This document shows, piece after piece, positions 1 through 11,026 of a stretch of 36,594 nt of DNA. The translations under genes were made by a program, and so were the position numbers. Numbering within the stretch: position 1 is the first letter of the stretch; every line of letters starts with the position of its first letter. The notes under the pieces are model-generated. The model was not told the origin of the DNA, did no database searches, and saw only the letters and a list, made by a program, of their open reading frames with translations. This DNA comes from Fonticula alba. Taxonomy: Eukaryota; Opisthokonta; Rotosphaerida; Fonticulaceae. Where the stretch lies: NCBI RefSeq assembly GCF_000388065.1, contig NW_009242971.1:3340867-3377460 (forward strand), read 5' to 3'.

Positions 1-1157
1 TGGGTCAGCTTGGCGGCGCCCTCCTTCTGCAGGGTGGTGGCCATGGCGGCGCCCTCCTTTTGCAGCTTGCTGGCCAGGGCCGAGCCGTCCTTCTGCAGCT
101 GGGTCAGCTTGGCGGTGCCCTCCTTCTGCAGCTTGGTCAGGGTGGCTGAGCCATCCTTCACCAGCTTGTTGTAGGTGGCCGTGCCTTCCTTCTGCAGCTG
201 GGCCAACTTGGCGGCGCCCTCCTTGCCGAGGGCCGTCAAAGCGGCAGGGCTGTTCTTCTTCAGGGAGTCCACCGCCGCGGCGCCCTCCTGGCGGAGGCGC
301 TTTGCCGTGGCGGCACCCTCCTTCTGGAGCCGGGCCAGCTGGGCCGCACTGTCCTTGACCATCTGGTTGTACTTGGCCGTGCCGGTCTTTTGCAATTGGT
401 TGACCATGGCCGTGCCGTCCTTACGCAGACGATTGACCGTGGCCGTGCCCTCCTTGCGAAGTTTCTTGTAGCTGGCGGCCCCCTCCTTCTGCAGCTTCTG
501 ATAGGTGGCCGAGCCATCCTTGACCAGTTGCTTGTACTTGGTGGTGCCGTCCTTCTGGAGTTTGTTGACCATGGCCGTGCCCTCCTTCTGCAGCTTGTTG
601 ACCGCAGCTGTGCCGTCCTTCTGCAGCTTGTTGGCGATGGCTGTGCCGTCCTTGACAATTTGGTTGTACTTGGCCGTGCCCTCCTTCTGCAGGTGGGTCA
701 GGGCGGCTGAGCCGTCCTTCACCAACTTCTTGTAGGTGGCAGCGCCTTCCTTCTGGAGCTTGTCGGCGATCATCGAGCCATCCTGCACCAGCTGGTTGTA
801 CTTGGCCGTGCCGTCCTTTTGGAGCTTGGACACCACGGCCGCGCCGTCCTTCTGCAGCTTGGCAAGCTGGGCCGCGCTGTCCTTGACCATCTGGTTGTAC
901 TTGGCCGTGCCGGCCTTTTGCAGGCGGTCTGCCGTGGCGGCGCCCTCCTGGCGGAGCTTCTTCACCCGGCTGGCGCCCTCCTGCTGCAGCTTCTGGTAGG
1001 TGGCCGTGCCCTCCTTGACCAATTGGTTGACCGTGGCCGAGCCGTCCTTCACCAGCTGATTGTACTTGGCAGCGCCCTCCTTCTGGAGCTTGTCCACCAA
1101 GACCGAGCCGTCCTTCTGCAGTTGCTCAACCAGGGCCGCTCCCTCCTTTTGCAAGTG
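1..1157 (-). repeat. Tandem 33-bp coding repeat (11-residue units)
   Basis: About 35 units of 33 bp run without a break to the window edge, always in the minus-strand reading frame. A Tyr-containing variant unit (K-Y-N-Q-L-V-K-D-G-S-A) recurs at multiples of 33 bp: the Tyr codons near 369, 534, 666, 798 and 897 are spaced by 165, 132, 132 and 99 bases. The units differ at synonymous and surface positions, so the array is old enough to have diverged while keeping the K-E/D-G core. Confidence 0.9.
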
Positions 1158-3286
1158 GGAAACCGCCTGGCCGGTCTGCGAGCGAAGGCGCTCGGCCGCG
1201 GCCGGGGCCCCGGCCAGGGTGCTGGCCACCGCGTCGGCGGCCCAGCGTGCCTGGCCGCGCACCTGCTCGGTCACCTGCCGGGCGCCCTTCTCGGCCGAGC
1301 GGATGGCCTGCTCGGCAGTGGCCGCCGTCCGGCGCTGGGCATCCACCAAGGCCGGGGTCTTGGCCAGCCGAGCGGCCGAGCTGCCCACGCCATGGAGCTT
1401 TTGCACGGCCGCATCGGCGGCCTCGGTGACCACATGGTGTGCCACGGTTTGCAGCGTATCGGACACGGTGGATCCTGCCCCCTGGGCGACCTGGCTCAGA
1501 AGCCGGTCCCCGCGCTCGATGGCCTCACCGACGGTGTGGACCATGCGCGTCAGGCCGATCGAGTTGCCCACATGCCGGGCGAGGTTCACCCCGATGCCGG
1601 TGGGCAGGCGCCATGCCCGGCGGTCCATTGGGCCGGGCTGAAGAAAGGCCAGCGGGATGTCGTTGCGCGAAAAGCCGTTGCGGATCTGCTCGACGGTCGG
1701 GCCCTTCATCAGGGCCTGGCCGCCGTCCATCGGGCGGACACTGCCGCCCCAGATGAGCTGAACACGCACCGGGGCATACACCGGGCCGAGTGTCAGGCCG
1801 AGCCGCAGGGCCGGTCCCCCCGAGCCAGAGGTCCATCCCCCCCCGCCCCCCCCCCCCAGTCATGCGCAGACGGAAGTCCGAATGTCCGGCAAGAGGAGGG
1901 CCACACCACACCAGCGGAGCCGGCCAGCAAAGTAGAGCCCATGCATGGGGGGCCCGATTCCACATGCGTTGGGAAGCAGCGAGAGTGAGGCCATCGCACC
2001 AAGCAAGTGCGAGCCATTGTGCGCCAGTCACAATGACATCGACCACGGCACACCCATCCACACCCATGGACACACACACACACACACACACGATGGCGGT
2101 TCGAACGGTGGGCGACAATGATAGATCGGCGGTCAGATAACTCGGCCCACTCAACATAGCCCGCCGCCCATGGCGGCCGGCGGCAGGAGAGAAATGTGTC
2201 CCCTCGAAGGGGGTACGAGAGAGAAGTGAACCGCTGGCCACCCCTCCCCCCCCCCCCCCCGCTGTCCATCGCAATCGTGGGATGTGCCCAGGTAGAAACA
2301 CGCACCCGCTTGAGAAAGTTGAGCGCGAGCTGCTGCGGCCCGGGGCTCGGGGCCACCGGGGTGCCGGCCAGCTGGCGGTCCTCGCGATCGGCCCGGCGGA
2401 TGTCCCCGCGCAGCCGATCCGACATGTTGGACTGGCTGTAGTCCAGCACCCGGGCTGGACGCATCTGGTCGGGTCGAATCCGCGCGGCGGCTGGCCGTTC
2501 GGCCGGCGTGACCAGGGTGCTCTTGCCGATGCCGGCCGGCCGTTGGACCTCCAGGTGGGGATCCACCCGGCAGGCACTCATCTCGCGGTCGTAATCGAAG
2601 AAGGTCGACGTGACGGGCTGGCGGCCGGCCAGCTGGTTGGCCAGCTCCTCGCTCGTGTACGTCGGGCCCCAGAGGATGCGCCGCCACCAGGTCAAGCTGG
2701 CCAGGGCGCCGGGCAGGGTGTCCGCATCGGCCCCATGGCGCCGGTGCATGGCCGCACACTCGGCATACGCCCCGGGGCCCTGGGGCACCGGGCATGTGTC
2801 GCTGTCATGCCAGTAGGCCGCCGGCTCGGGGCCGAACCAGGCCCGAACCGAGCGCCACTCCGGGTGGAAGGGCAGCTGCTGGCTGGCCCAGTGGAGCTTG
2901 GCATGCTGCTGGAGGTTGGCCCGGTGGGCGCGCTCGTGCGCCACCATGTGCCGGGCCACCATGGTCCCGACGTCGGTGGCAGGCGATGCGCCGGTCGGGC
3001 GGGTCACGCTAATCTGCGACTGGACAACCGGCATCGCCGAAAGCGACGTCGTACCGCGCGCGCCGCTGGGCCGCCTCGCCGGCGGCGCCGAGGCGGCCCC
3101 CCTCTTCGGAAAGTCTCCGGCCAGGGGGATGGCCGCGTCCTTCATCCGGGCAAGGGCACGCTGTTGCCAGGCCCCGGCCGACGTCCCGGCCATTCGCGCG
3201 CACAAGCACCCATGCACGCGCAGGAGGCCGGAAGGATGGAGCGGCCCGATAGCCAGCACGGTCCCGGCCACCGGGTCCCAGCACAT
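1..3286 (-). CDS. Unrecognised protein with C-terminal 11-residue K-E-G repeat array (partial, runs off left edge)
   Basis: Two exons: 3286-2306 and 1757 to beyond base 1. The donor GTGCGT at 2305 and acceptor CAG at 1758 join in phase 0, giving at least 912 residues. The first ATG in the open frame is at 3286; an in-frame stop lies just upstream of 3370, but a 5' exon could be spliced in through the T-rich tract near 3405-3420. The first 327 residues (a His/Trp-rich segment followed by Arg-rich sequence) match no family I know. Exon 2 begins with a short unique region, then an Ala-rich helical stretch. From about 1157 leftward there are about 35 consecutive 11-residue units. Their pattern is K/Q-L/Y-Q/V/N-K-E/D-G-A/S/T-A-x-x-x. 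Such 11-mers form 3-11 amphipathic helices in synucleins, perilipin-4 and LEA proteins, so membrane, lipid-droplet or stress protection roles are possible but only inferred. The stop codon is outside the window. Confidence 0.68.
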
Positions 3287-3700
3287 AGGGACAGGGGAGC
3301 CGAGCCGGCAGGGGAGGTCCCGTCCCCGTCGGGGAAGGGCGGCGGGGAAAGGCCCAATAGGCGAATTCACACTTCGGTGTCAGAGCCCAGCAACTCGATG
3401 CGGTGAAAAAAAAAAAAAAACAGGCGCCAAGATTGGCAAGTGACGATCTCTATTCATCCCCGGCCCGACATGCCCCCGCAGCCCGTGGCCCTGGCCGTGC
3501 GAGGCTCTCCCCCGGCGGGCCTTCCTCGCGCGCCGGGGCGGCACGAGGACGTGTCCCTCTCTTTCTCGCCCTCCGGTGTGTGACTTCTCGCTCTTGCTCT
3601 CTCTCGCTCTCCCGCTTCCCCGCCCGCCGCGATGGCAAAGATGGCCACGCGTGGCAGGGGGCACGCCGGGGAGAGGGCAATCTCCAACGGATGTCCAGCC
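3287..3700. other. Intergenic spacer between the repeat protein and the orphan membrane protein
   Basis: No convincing gene. It holds a 15-base A run at 3406-3420 (a T run on the minus strand) and a pyrimidine-rich stretch near 3580-3625. The T run followed by an AG could be the 3' end of an intron in the 5' leader of the gene to the left. I cannot identify its partner donor with confidence. Confidence 0.5.
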
Positions 3701-5028
3701 TCAGTGGGGGGGTACACGTACGCGCTCCTCCGGGCGAAGGGTCCCGGGCGAGCCGAAATCCAACAGCTGGCCGAGCTCATTGTGCAGACGCTCGGTGGCT
3801 TGCAGCATGCGCTCCTCCGATTGGCGAATCGAGTCCGCCAACTGCTCCAGGTCGGACTTGGTGGCCTGGGCCGGGGAAGGGGGCACGGCGCCGTTGGAGG
3901 GAAGGTCGGCCTTGGAAGCTCCGTCACCGTTTGTCTTCTTCCCCGGGCGCGACGTCGTGCCCCTCTGCTCTTTTAAATGCGGCGCATACTTGATGATGGG
4001 GGGCGTGCCGCCGGCGGTGATGACCGTCTGCGGGCGTGTGGCCGCCGCGTCCTACATGAGAGGGGGTATTTGTGTCAGGACCAGGCTACTTGGCCGGGAC
4101 TCGGGCGGTTGCCGAGCAGGCCGAGGGGGGGGTGGGGATGGCTCTGCCGGCAGGGCAGGCTGGGGCTGGGGAAAATGCATGGTCGTGCGGAAAGCAAAAC
4201 ACGCCACGCCGCCCCTCCAAGTGTCGGCTTGCTTCGTATTGGGAGAGCGGCCGGGCCGTTCACATGCCGGGGAAGGGAAGCCGCTGCTCCTTTTGACGCA
4301 CCTCGATGTTTTCCATCTGCATCTCGTTCTCAACCTCCGAGAGCAGATAGGTGTTGCCTGGGGTATTCCACTTTACGACGGCGCGGTTGCCGTGTCCCGT
4401 AAGCTGTGCATGTCACCGGCGCATCCAACCGAAGGCGGCGGCGGCGGCGGCGGCGGCGGCGGCAATGCCGACATCCATGGGTCCGAAGCACGGGCCGCGA
4501 GGCAGGGCGTGAGCGAGCGCCAAACAAGGGGACAAGGAGTCAACCCCGAAGTAGGAGCAGGAGGAGGCCGGCACATCCGAAGGATTCAATGGCCAACGAG
4601 GGGCCAGCTGCCGGGCCGGCACGAGGGGGCCCCCGGTGGGGAAATCAAGCGCGTACCTTGTTCCACAGCCACACGGGCCAGGACTGCATGCTGGAGGGGA
4701 GGTCCTCCTCCTCGGTGATCAGGAGGACATTGGGATTGGGCACCACGGCCGGCTGGCCGGGGGCGCCAGCCGCTCCGGGGACCGGGACCGGCTGGAACAT
4801 GACCGTACCGTGGCGCTGTGCCACGGACTGGGCATGCACCACGGTGGCGCAGGCGATGGTGGCGGCCAGCAGGGTCACAAGGAGTTTGGCCGACCGCAGC
4901 ACGCCCAGTCCCCCTCTGGAGGACTCGGCGGGAGCGGCGTCGGCCACAGCCACGGGCGGTGACACCGCCCCGGGCTGCAGGTCGTGCTGCTGCTGGCCGA
5001 CATCCTTATTGACTTGGGATGTCGACAT
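3701..5028 (-). CDS. Orphan membrane-anchored protein with C-terminal coiled coil
   Basis: Three exons, 5028-4657, 4403-4302 and 4051-3701, all joined in phase 0 with donors GTACGC and GTGCGT, give 274 residues. The start is the only ATG before the hydrophobic segment. Residues 1-45 are polar and Pro/Ala-rich. Residues about 46-65 form one hydrophobic helix ending in a V-H-A-Q sequence that could be either a signal anchor or a late signal-peptide cleavage site. A short Trp-rich motif (W-P-V-W-L-W-N-K) spans the first junction. Residues 222-257 are charged and heptad-like (LEQLADSIRQSEERMLQ), probably a coiled coil. I recognise no family and assign no function. A donor-like GTACGTG at 3721 inside the last exon leaves open one more intron and a different C terminus. 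Confidence 0.62.
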
Positions 5029-6442
5029 TGTCTTGGACGACCAGGGGGAGGGGGGTCGGAGGGGCGGCGGTTAGTGGGGAGTTTTTGGCATGCGCTTGAG
5101 GGGCCGCGGCGCAAAGGGGAGCCAGCCACACGGCCAGGCCGGTCGGCACAGCGAGGCGCCGATGGCAAACAGGCCGCATTCGCAGCGGACCTGCCACCCG
5201 CCCAAGGTCAGCCGCGAGGCGGGGGGGGGGGGGGGGCGACGGGCAGCAAAAGCCGAAGCCATGCTGCTGCCGCTCAGGTGGGGCCTCCCGAGGACGATCG
5301 GCACAGCAGACGGACGACGCAGGGAAGAAGCAAAATGGGCGACATCATGGACAGGGGGAGGCGAGGTACATATTCGGCTTTACGCAGTTCGTGTGCGTCT
5401 GGGCGTGGGTGAAAAAAGGACGTAGGTGCTCTGAAGGCAGGATGGGTGGTTTGGTTATGGTAATGGGATTTGTCTGCGCCCCGGGACCGGTGAACGCGCT
5501 TCGCAGGGGGTATTTATTTGTCTATCCTCTTTCCCCGTTCCCCCCTCCGCCCTGGGACCCCCGCCCCGCCTCCTCCCCCGGCCACACCGGCCGACACGCA
5601 GACATGACGACAACCCACCCTCCTGCTCATGGCCAGCACAGGGGTTTGGAGGACGCGATGCCACAGGGAGGCGGGAGGTCGGCAAGAGGCGAGAGGGTCA
5701 CGCCCTCCCCTGTTCCGCGCTTGTCAGTCCGCATTTTCGCCGGCTCGCATCACCCCCGCCCCCAGCCCACGCCCGCCCCCCCCCCCTCACCACCTGGCAC
5801 AGTTTCCCACGCGAATGCAGGCGGCCATGGTGACGAGAGGGGAGCCACCGCACCACACCGCACCACACCGGCCCGGGACGAGCCCCCCCACACGACAAAT
5901 AATTGTGGAAGAGATGCAGCCTATTGATACACCAGAGAGCAAACTCAGTCCCCTCGCGGGAGGGGGGACGGGGGGGGGGGGGGGGGGGGGGGGAGGGGGG
6001 GGGCGGCCTTCCACGGCCATCGTGGCACGGCGCACGCCTTGACCACAATCCACGCGTGTCCCCACAATCAAACGGCTGCTCCTGGTGTTAACTTTAAGAG
6101 AGCGAATTAAGGCGAGCTGGCCATGCGCCTTCTCGCAGCACGCCGCAAGAAATACACTGAATCAGCCCCCTGAACAGGCGCAGGAGTCCGCGACCGGGTG
6201 CTCCGGTCAACCATGGCGTGTGGGAGACCCTCCTGGCCTGGGACCGCGACCGACCAGGAAGTCAAGAGAGCTCCCGACGCTGGTTGACCCGGGGGGGGGG
6301 GGGGGAGCCGGGGACCTCTCGGGAAGGAAGTGCCCACCCCACGAAAACGCGGCTCGCAGGCCGGGGGGGGGCCCTTCTTCTATGTTGACACCGAGCAACG
6401 TAGCCCCCGCGAGACCCGGGGGCACGGATGGCTATCGGGGGA
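5029..6442. other. Intergenic spacer with long G runs
   Basis: It lies downstream of DNA2 and upstream of the orphan membrane protein. It contains G-rich tracts at about 5220-5236, 5970-6003 and 6291-6304, and a TTTATT at 5513-5518 that reads AATAAA on the minus strand. I see no supported open frame, tRNA or other RNA gene. The small open frames here are low-complexity and lack start and splice context. Confidence 0.5.
5970..6003 (+). repeat. 34-base near-pure G tract
   Basis: Twenty-four consecutive G, then one A, then nine G. This is a strong candidate for G-quadruplex formation, and also a place where read-based assembly lengths are unreliable. Confidence 0.85.
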
Positions 6443-9400
6443 CTATTCTGCAGTCCGAGCGCGCTTGGATCCCGTGCATGGGGACGGCGGGTCACGTGCA
6501 TCGTCGCATGATGTCCGGACCACGGTCCTCGAAGGGGCCCGGGCCGCCCCCCGGCGTGTCCAGTGAACGCACTGCTCGGCCGTGAGGGACTCCAGGCTGG
6601 GCAGGGAGAGGAACGAGCCGCTGCCAGAGCCCAGGAGATCTGGCGCCGAGGGCAAGGGCGCCAAGGGGCTGCCAGGTGCCAGCCCCGGCGGAAGGCCATC
6701 TTCCGCCAGCGACGCCGGGCTGTCTTGGAGATCGGGCTGTGTGCTTGCACCACAGCCTGGAGGGCTGGCTGTGGGACTGAAGGGGGGCAGGTCCAGCGGA
6801 ATGGGAAGCACCGGCAGGCAGGGGCCCTGGGCGAGGGTGGCGCCGGTGGGCGGCGCCGAAACCACCCGGCAGCCAGGGCTGTGGGACACATGTTGCAGGA
6901 CCATCTCCATCAGACGGCTGTGGGCCAAAGTCCGGCCGCTGCCCACGAGCACGAGCTTGCGTTTGGCGCGGGTGATGGCCACATTCACTCGACGCCACTC
7001 CTTCAGGAGATCGCCGAACTGGCATCGGTCGCAATGGACGCCGCCGGGGGCGTGGGGCCAAGACGGCCGGGAGGGGGGAGGGGGGGGGGGATGGGGGACC
7101 AGGAGCAGAGAGGGGAAGACGAGCGGAGATGCGGGTGGAAAGGGGGGTATGTCAGTGGAAAAAGGCACGGAAAGAAGAAGAGGAAGAAGGGCCGGAAAAA
7201 AGACGCACGGCGCCGGTGCTGTTCGACCGGGTGAAAGACACCACAACCACCTCCTTCTCGCGGCCCTGGTACTTGTCGACCGTGTTCACCTCGACAAGGG
7301 ACAGCATGTCGGAGAAGCTGGCCTTCTTCTTGGTCGGGGGGCCACCGTCCACCAGGCAGGCCATTCCCGCAGCGGGCCCCGACGCGGCGCCCGCTTGCGA
7401 CTGTGTTTGCGAGAGGATGGCCAGCTGGGTGCCATGGACGCCGGTAGCCGAGAGGGGAGCCGCCGAGGCAGACAGGCCACCCCCGACGGCCGGACGCATG
7501 CCTGCGCCAGCTGCCAGCGGCTGGCTGGAAAAGGTGGTCCCGGTATCGGGGTCCGTGTAGTCGGCCGAGTGCATGACCGTCTGAATGATCGACAGCTGGG
7601 CGCGGTAGGTGGCAATCACGCCGATGGAATTGGGGTCTAGCCCGGCACGCAGCAGGGCCAGGGCCACCTGGCAAAAAGCCACACAGGCAGAGCATGGCGC
7701 AAGCCCACGCGGTTAGTGTGAAAAGGAGCGCACGCAGGAAAGTCCACCACACGGACGGAGCCCATGCAAACGAACCTCACGGACCAGGAGAGCCTCCCCG
7801 AGGTTGGTGGTCAGACCGCCGGACCGGCCGGACGGGTGACCGGCGGAGGGGCAATCTGTCTGGCCATTGGCAGAACCATCTGCCGAGGGGAGGGAAGGAG
7901 GGGCACCATCATCCGCCAGGGCCTTCAGCAAATCATCCACCACCGACATGGAGCTTGCCTGCGAGTGTTGCTCGAGCATGTTTTGATCCATCTCGGCCAG
8001 GCGATCCGTGTCCAGGAAGATCACCGAGTGGCTGAGCCCACGAGGGGCAGAGGGCCAACAGCATGGGAGTCAGACAGCACAAAGAGGGGGGAAGGAAGGG
8101 AAGGAGGGGGGATCGGCACAAGGGCACGGGGGCCGAAAAAAAAACCGAGTGTCAGCGTACCCTGGCTCGAGGATGGCTGACAGCCAGCAGGCCTCGGGGC
8201 TCGAGCCGTCGCCGGCGCCGGCGCCGGGGCTCTCGGCGCAGCACCCGCAGCAGCCAACCAGACGGTTGAGTAGATCTGGGCCAAGCATGCTGCATAGGTC
8301 GGCGCCCTTGGCTTCGAGCCCCGGGGGCAACACCGCGCCCAAGGCGCTGAAAGGTTGCCCAGGAGTCGGGGTGGGAATGGCCCGAGCGTGGCGGCCCTCG
8401 GAGCCCGCCAGCAACTGCGAGGGATCCAAGTCACCGGGGAGCCGAGTAAAGTCCCCGGGCCAGCGGAGAGTCGTGGCCTCGACGCGGGCCGACCCGGCAA
8501 GCAGCCGGCCGCCATACACCAGTTGGTTGGACAGCTGGCGAATCGGGCCATTCATGCGGTATTGTCGACTGAGAGAGAGAATGGCACTGGGATGGGCCGA
8601 TGCCAGTCGACGGAAGAGACTCTGATCGAGACCATCCTCCTGGCCGGCGCCCGGGGCACCGCCGGCGGGCTGATTCTTGGCCAGGCTCGACTGGACGACT
8701 GGCGGAAGTTGATAGAGGTCGCCGACCATGATGAAGCAGTCCGCTCGGTGCGCCGCCATCAGAGCCTGCGGCAGCTGCGCCTGCGATGCCTCGTCGATGA
8801 TGCACAAGTCAAAGCGACCAACCTCATCCATGTGTTGACTGGACCCGGGTGTCAGTTATCCATGGGGCTGGAGCAGGGGATAGACACACATGGACACACG
8901 CGCAGACACGCAGACACACAGATATACAGACACACAGATGTGCAGACACACATTGACAGACACACAGACACACAGATATGCAGACACACATTGACAGACA
9001 CGCAGACACACAGATATGCAGACACGCATTGACAGACACACAGACACACAGATATACAGACACACAGACATACAGATATGCGAAAAGTGGAAAGAGGGCA
9101 GGACAACATACTTTTTGCAGCTCAAGCACGTGGAGCCAACAACCCGAACCGATGCCAGGAATGCCTGGTATTCGGCCAGCGAGCCGAAGTTCTTCGCCTG
9201 GATGGTGTGCTGCAGCACCACCGGATCCACAGGTGACTGGTCCTCGATGTGGGGGGAGGCTGGGGCATCGCCGGAGCCCATGGTGCCGGAGGCATTGCTG
9301 GCGTGCATGCCAGTGGAGGTGAAGTCGGAGATGATGCGCATGATAGGGCAGGAGGGCTCCAAGTCCAGGAGCTTACGCAGGATGTTGTCAACGGCCGAGT

Positions 9401-10988
9401 GCGTGTGCGAGGCGACCAGAACTCGCGCATTCGGGAAGCGCCGCAGGTACAGGAGAATCAGCCAGCAGATGGTTGTCGTCTTGCCGGCGCCAGGCATGCC
9501 CAGCACGAGCATGTAGTCTTGGACTGCAAGCGAAGGAAGTCCAAGGGACAGGCGTCGGGTGAGGAAAGATACGCCGCATGATGCAGGGGCAGCGGCAGCG
9601 GGGGGGGGGGGATGCGAGGAAAAGCGGGCTTTCTTGTGTTCGGAGGAACGCACCGGCCAGGGCCTTGCGGAGCATCAGCTGTTGGTCGTCATTCACCAGC
9701 GCCGGGTCCTCGGCTTGGGGAAGATACTCGGCAATCTCGGTCAATGTGGGCACGGCCGAGAAGCGCGGGGCTGCGCGCGGGAAGATCCCCAGCAAAGGGG
9801 GCACCCACACCAAGGGCGTCCGGGCGCCAGATGGCGCATCCGCGGATGGCCAGGCAGCCAAGTGGCAGAGAGCGTCAGGCAGGGAGATCGGGGGAAAGCC
9901 CCCTCCAAGAGGCAGAGTCAAAAACAGGGGGGCCCCCGGCAAGAAGTAAAGCGGACCTTCCAAGTCGACCACCAGCTCGCGAAGGCGTTGAGCTCCGGAG
10001 AAGCCGAACAGATCGAGCAGAGCCTGGCGCTGGGCGGTTTGACGGAAACTGGAGCTACTCCAGGCCTCCAGGCTACGATCCGCAGAGGGACGGCATGATG
10101 TGAGGGGCGGGCGGAAAGGAGAGAAAGGGCCAAAAGGCGCGGACATGTGAACGAGTGCGCGAGCAGGGGGGGCAACGCGCACATGTGCGCAAGGGCATGG
10201 ATGCCGGGCAAAAGTGGACCAGAGGAACATACCGATACAACAGCGGCCGCTCGCGAAGGGTCGGTCCTCCGGGGGAAACCGGCTCGCAGATGTCCTCCAG
10301 GTCCGGTAGATCTTCGGTCCCGGCAAAGCGCCGGCCCGAGGAACTCGACCCAGCCAGCAGCAGCGGCGGCGGCCGGAAGATGTGCTTGGTGGAGAGGTTG
10401 ATTTCCAAGACCGGGCGGAAGCCAAGCACTTGGCTCAGCCACTCGGCCAGAAGAAGCTCCCCCGCAAGGCCGGCCCCGGCCGGGCCATTTGGCACACCGG
10501 CCACCCGGGTGAAGGCCATGTCATTGGTGTCGGCAAGGCGCCGGCCCCGGTCAAGCCACGCACCCTCCAGATACATTGTGGCGAGGCCGATCGAGTCGCC
10601 GGCGCTCAAGGTGTAGCCCTTCCCCATGTACATGCGCTTGAAGATGTTGGACAGCCAGCTGGCGGTGGAGGAGGACAGAAAGATGGCCCGCGCCCGGCGC
10701 CGCAGCCGCCGGAGGGTCCCCCGCTCGTCCGGCCCGAGGGGCACCAAGTCCAGCGGCAGGCCGGAGGGGGCTCGCCCGCGGCGGACTCCCGGCCCGGCTC
10801 GGCCTCGGACGGCCATCGTTTGGAAGAACCCCAGGAAGTCGGGCCCGAGCTCGGCCGCCAGCCCGGCCACCAGCACTCGCGTCAACAGCGCCGCGCTGGC
10901 TGGCCACCGGGCGAGGGAGGCATTGGGGCCGGTGTCGGGCCTCGCCATGGGGCCTGGCCCGGAGGCCGAGACGGCGGCCGGGGTCGAT

Positions 10989-11026
<38 letters not shown>

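Noticed and set aside
819-1988. Plus-strand open frames over the 33-bp repeats (Val-Leu-Gly-rich translations)
   Set aside because: The repeat has a length divisible by three, so all frames stay open. Only the minus frame gives regular charged/hydrophobic 11-mers that continue into unique sequence through a proper intron.
8883-9078. CRISPR array or transposon end suggested by regular CA-rich repeats
   Set aside because: There are no conserved repeat-spacer boundaries and no flanking genes of that kind. It sits inside an intron of a eukaryotic gene.
8824-9129. Cys-Val-rich open frames on the minus strand
   Set aside because: They are translations of the TG-rich minisatellite in a DNA2 intron.
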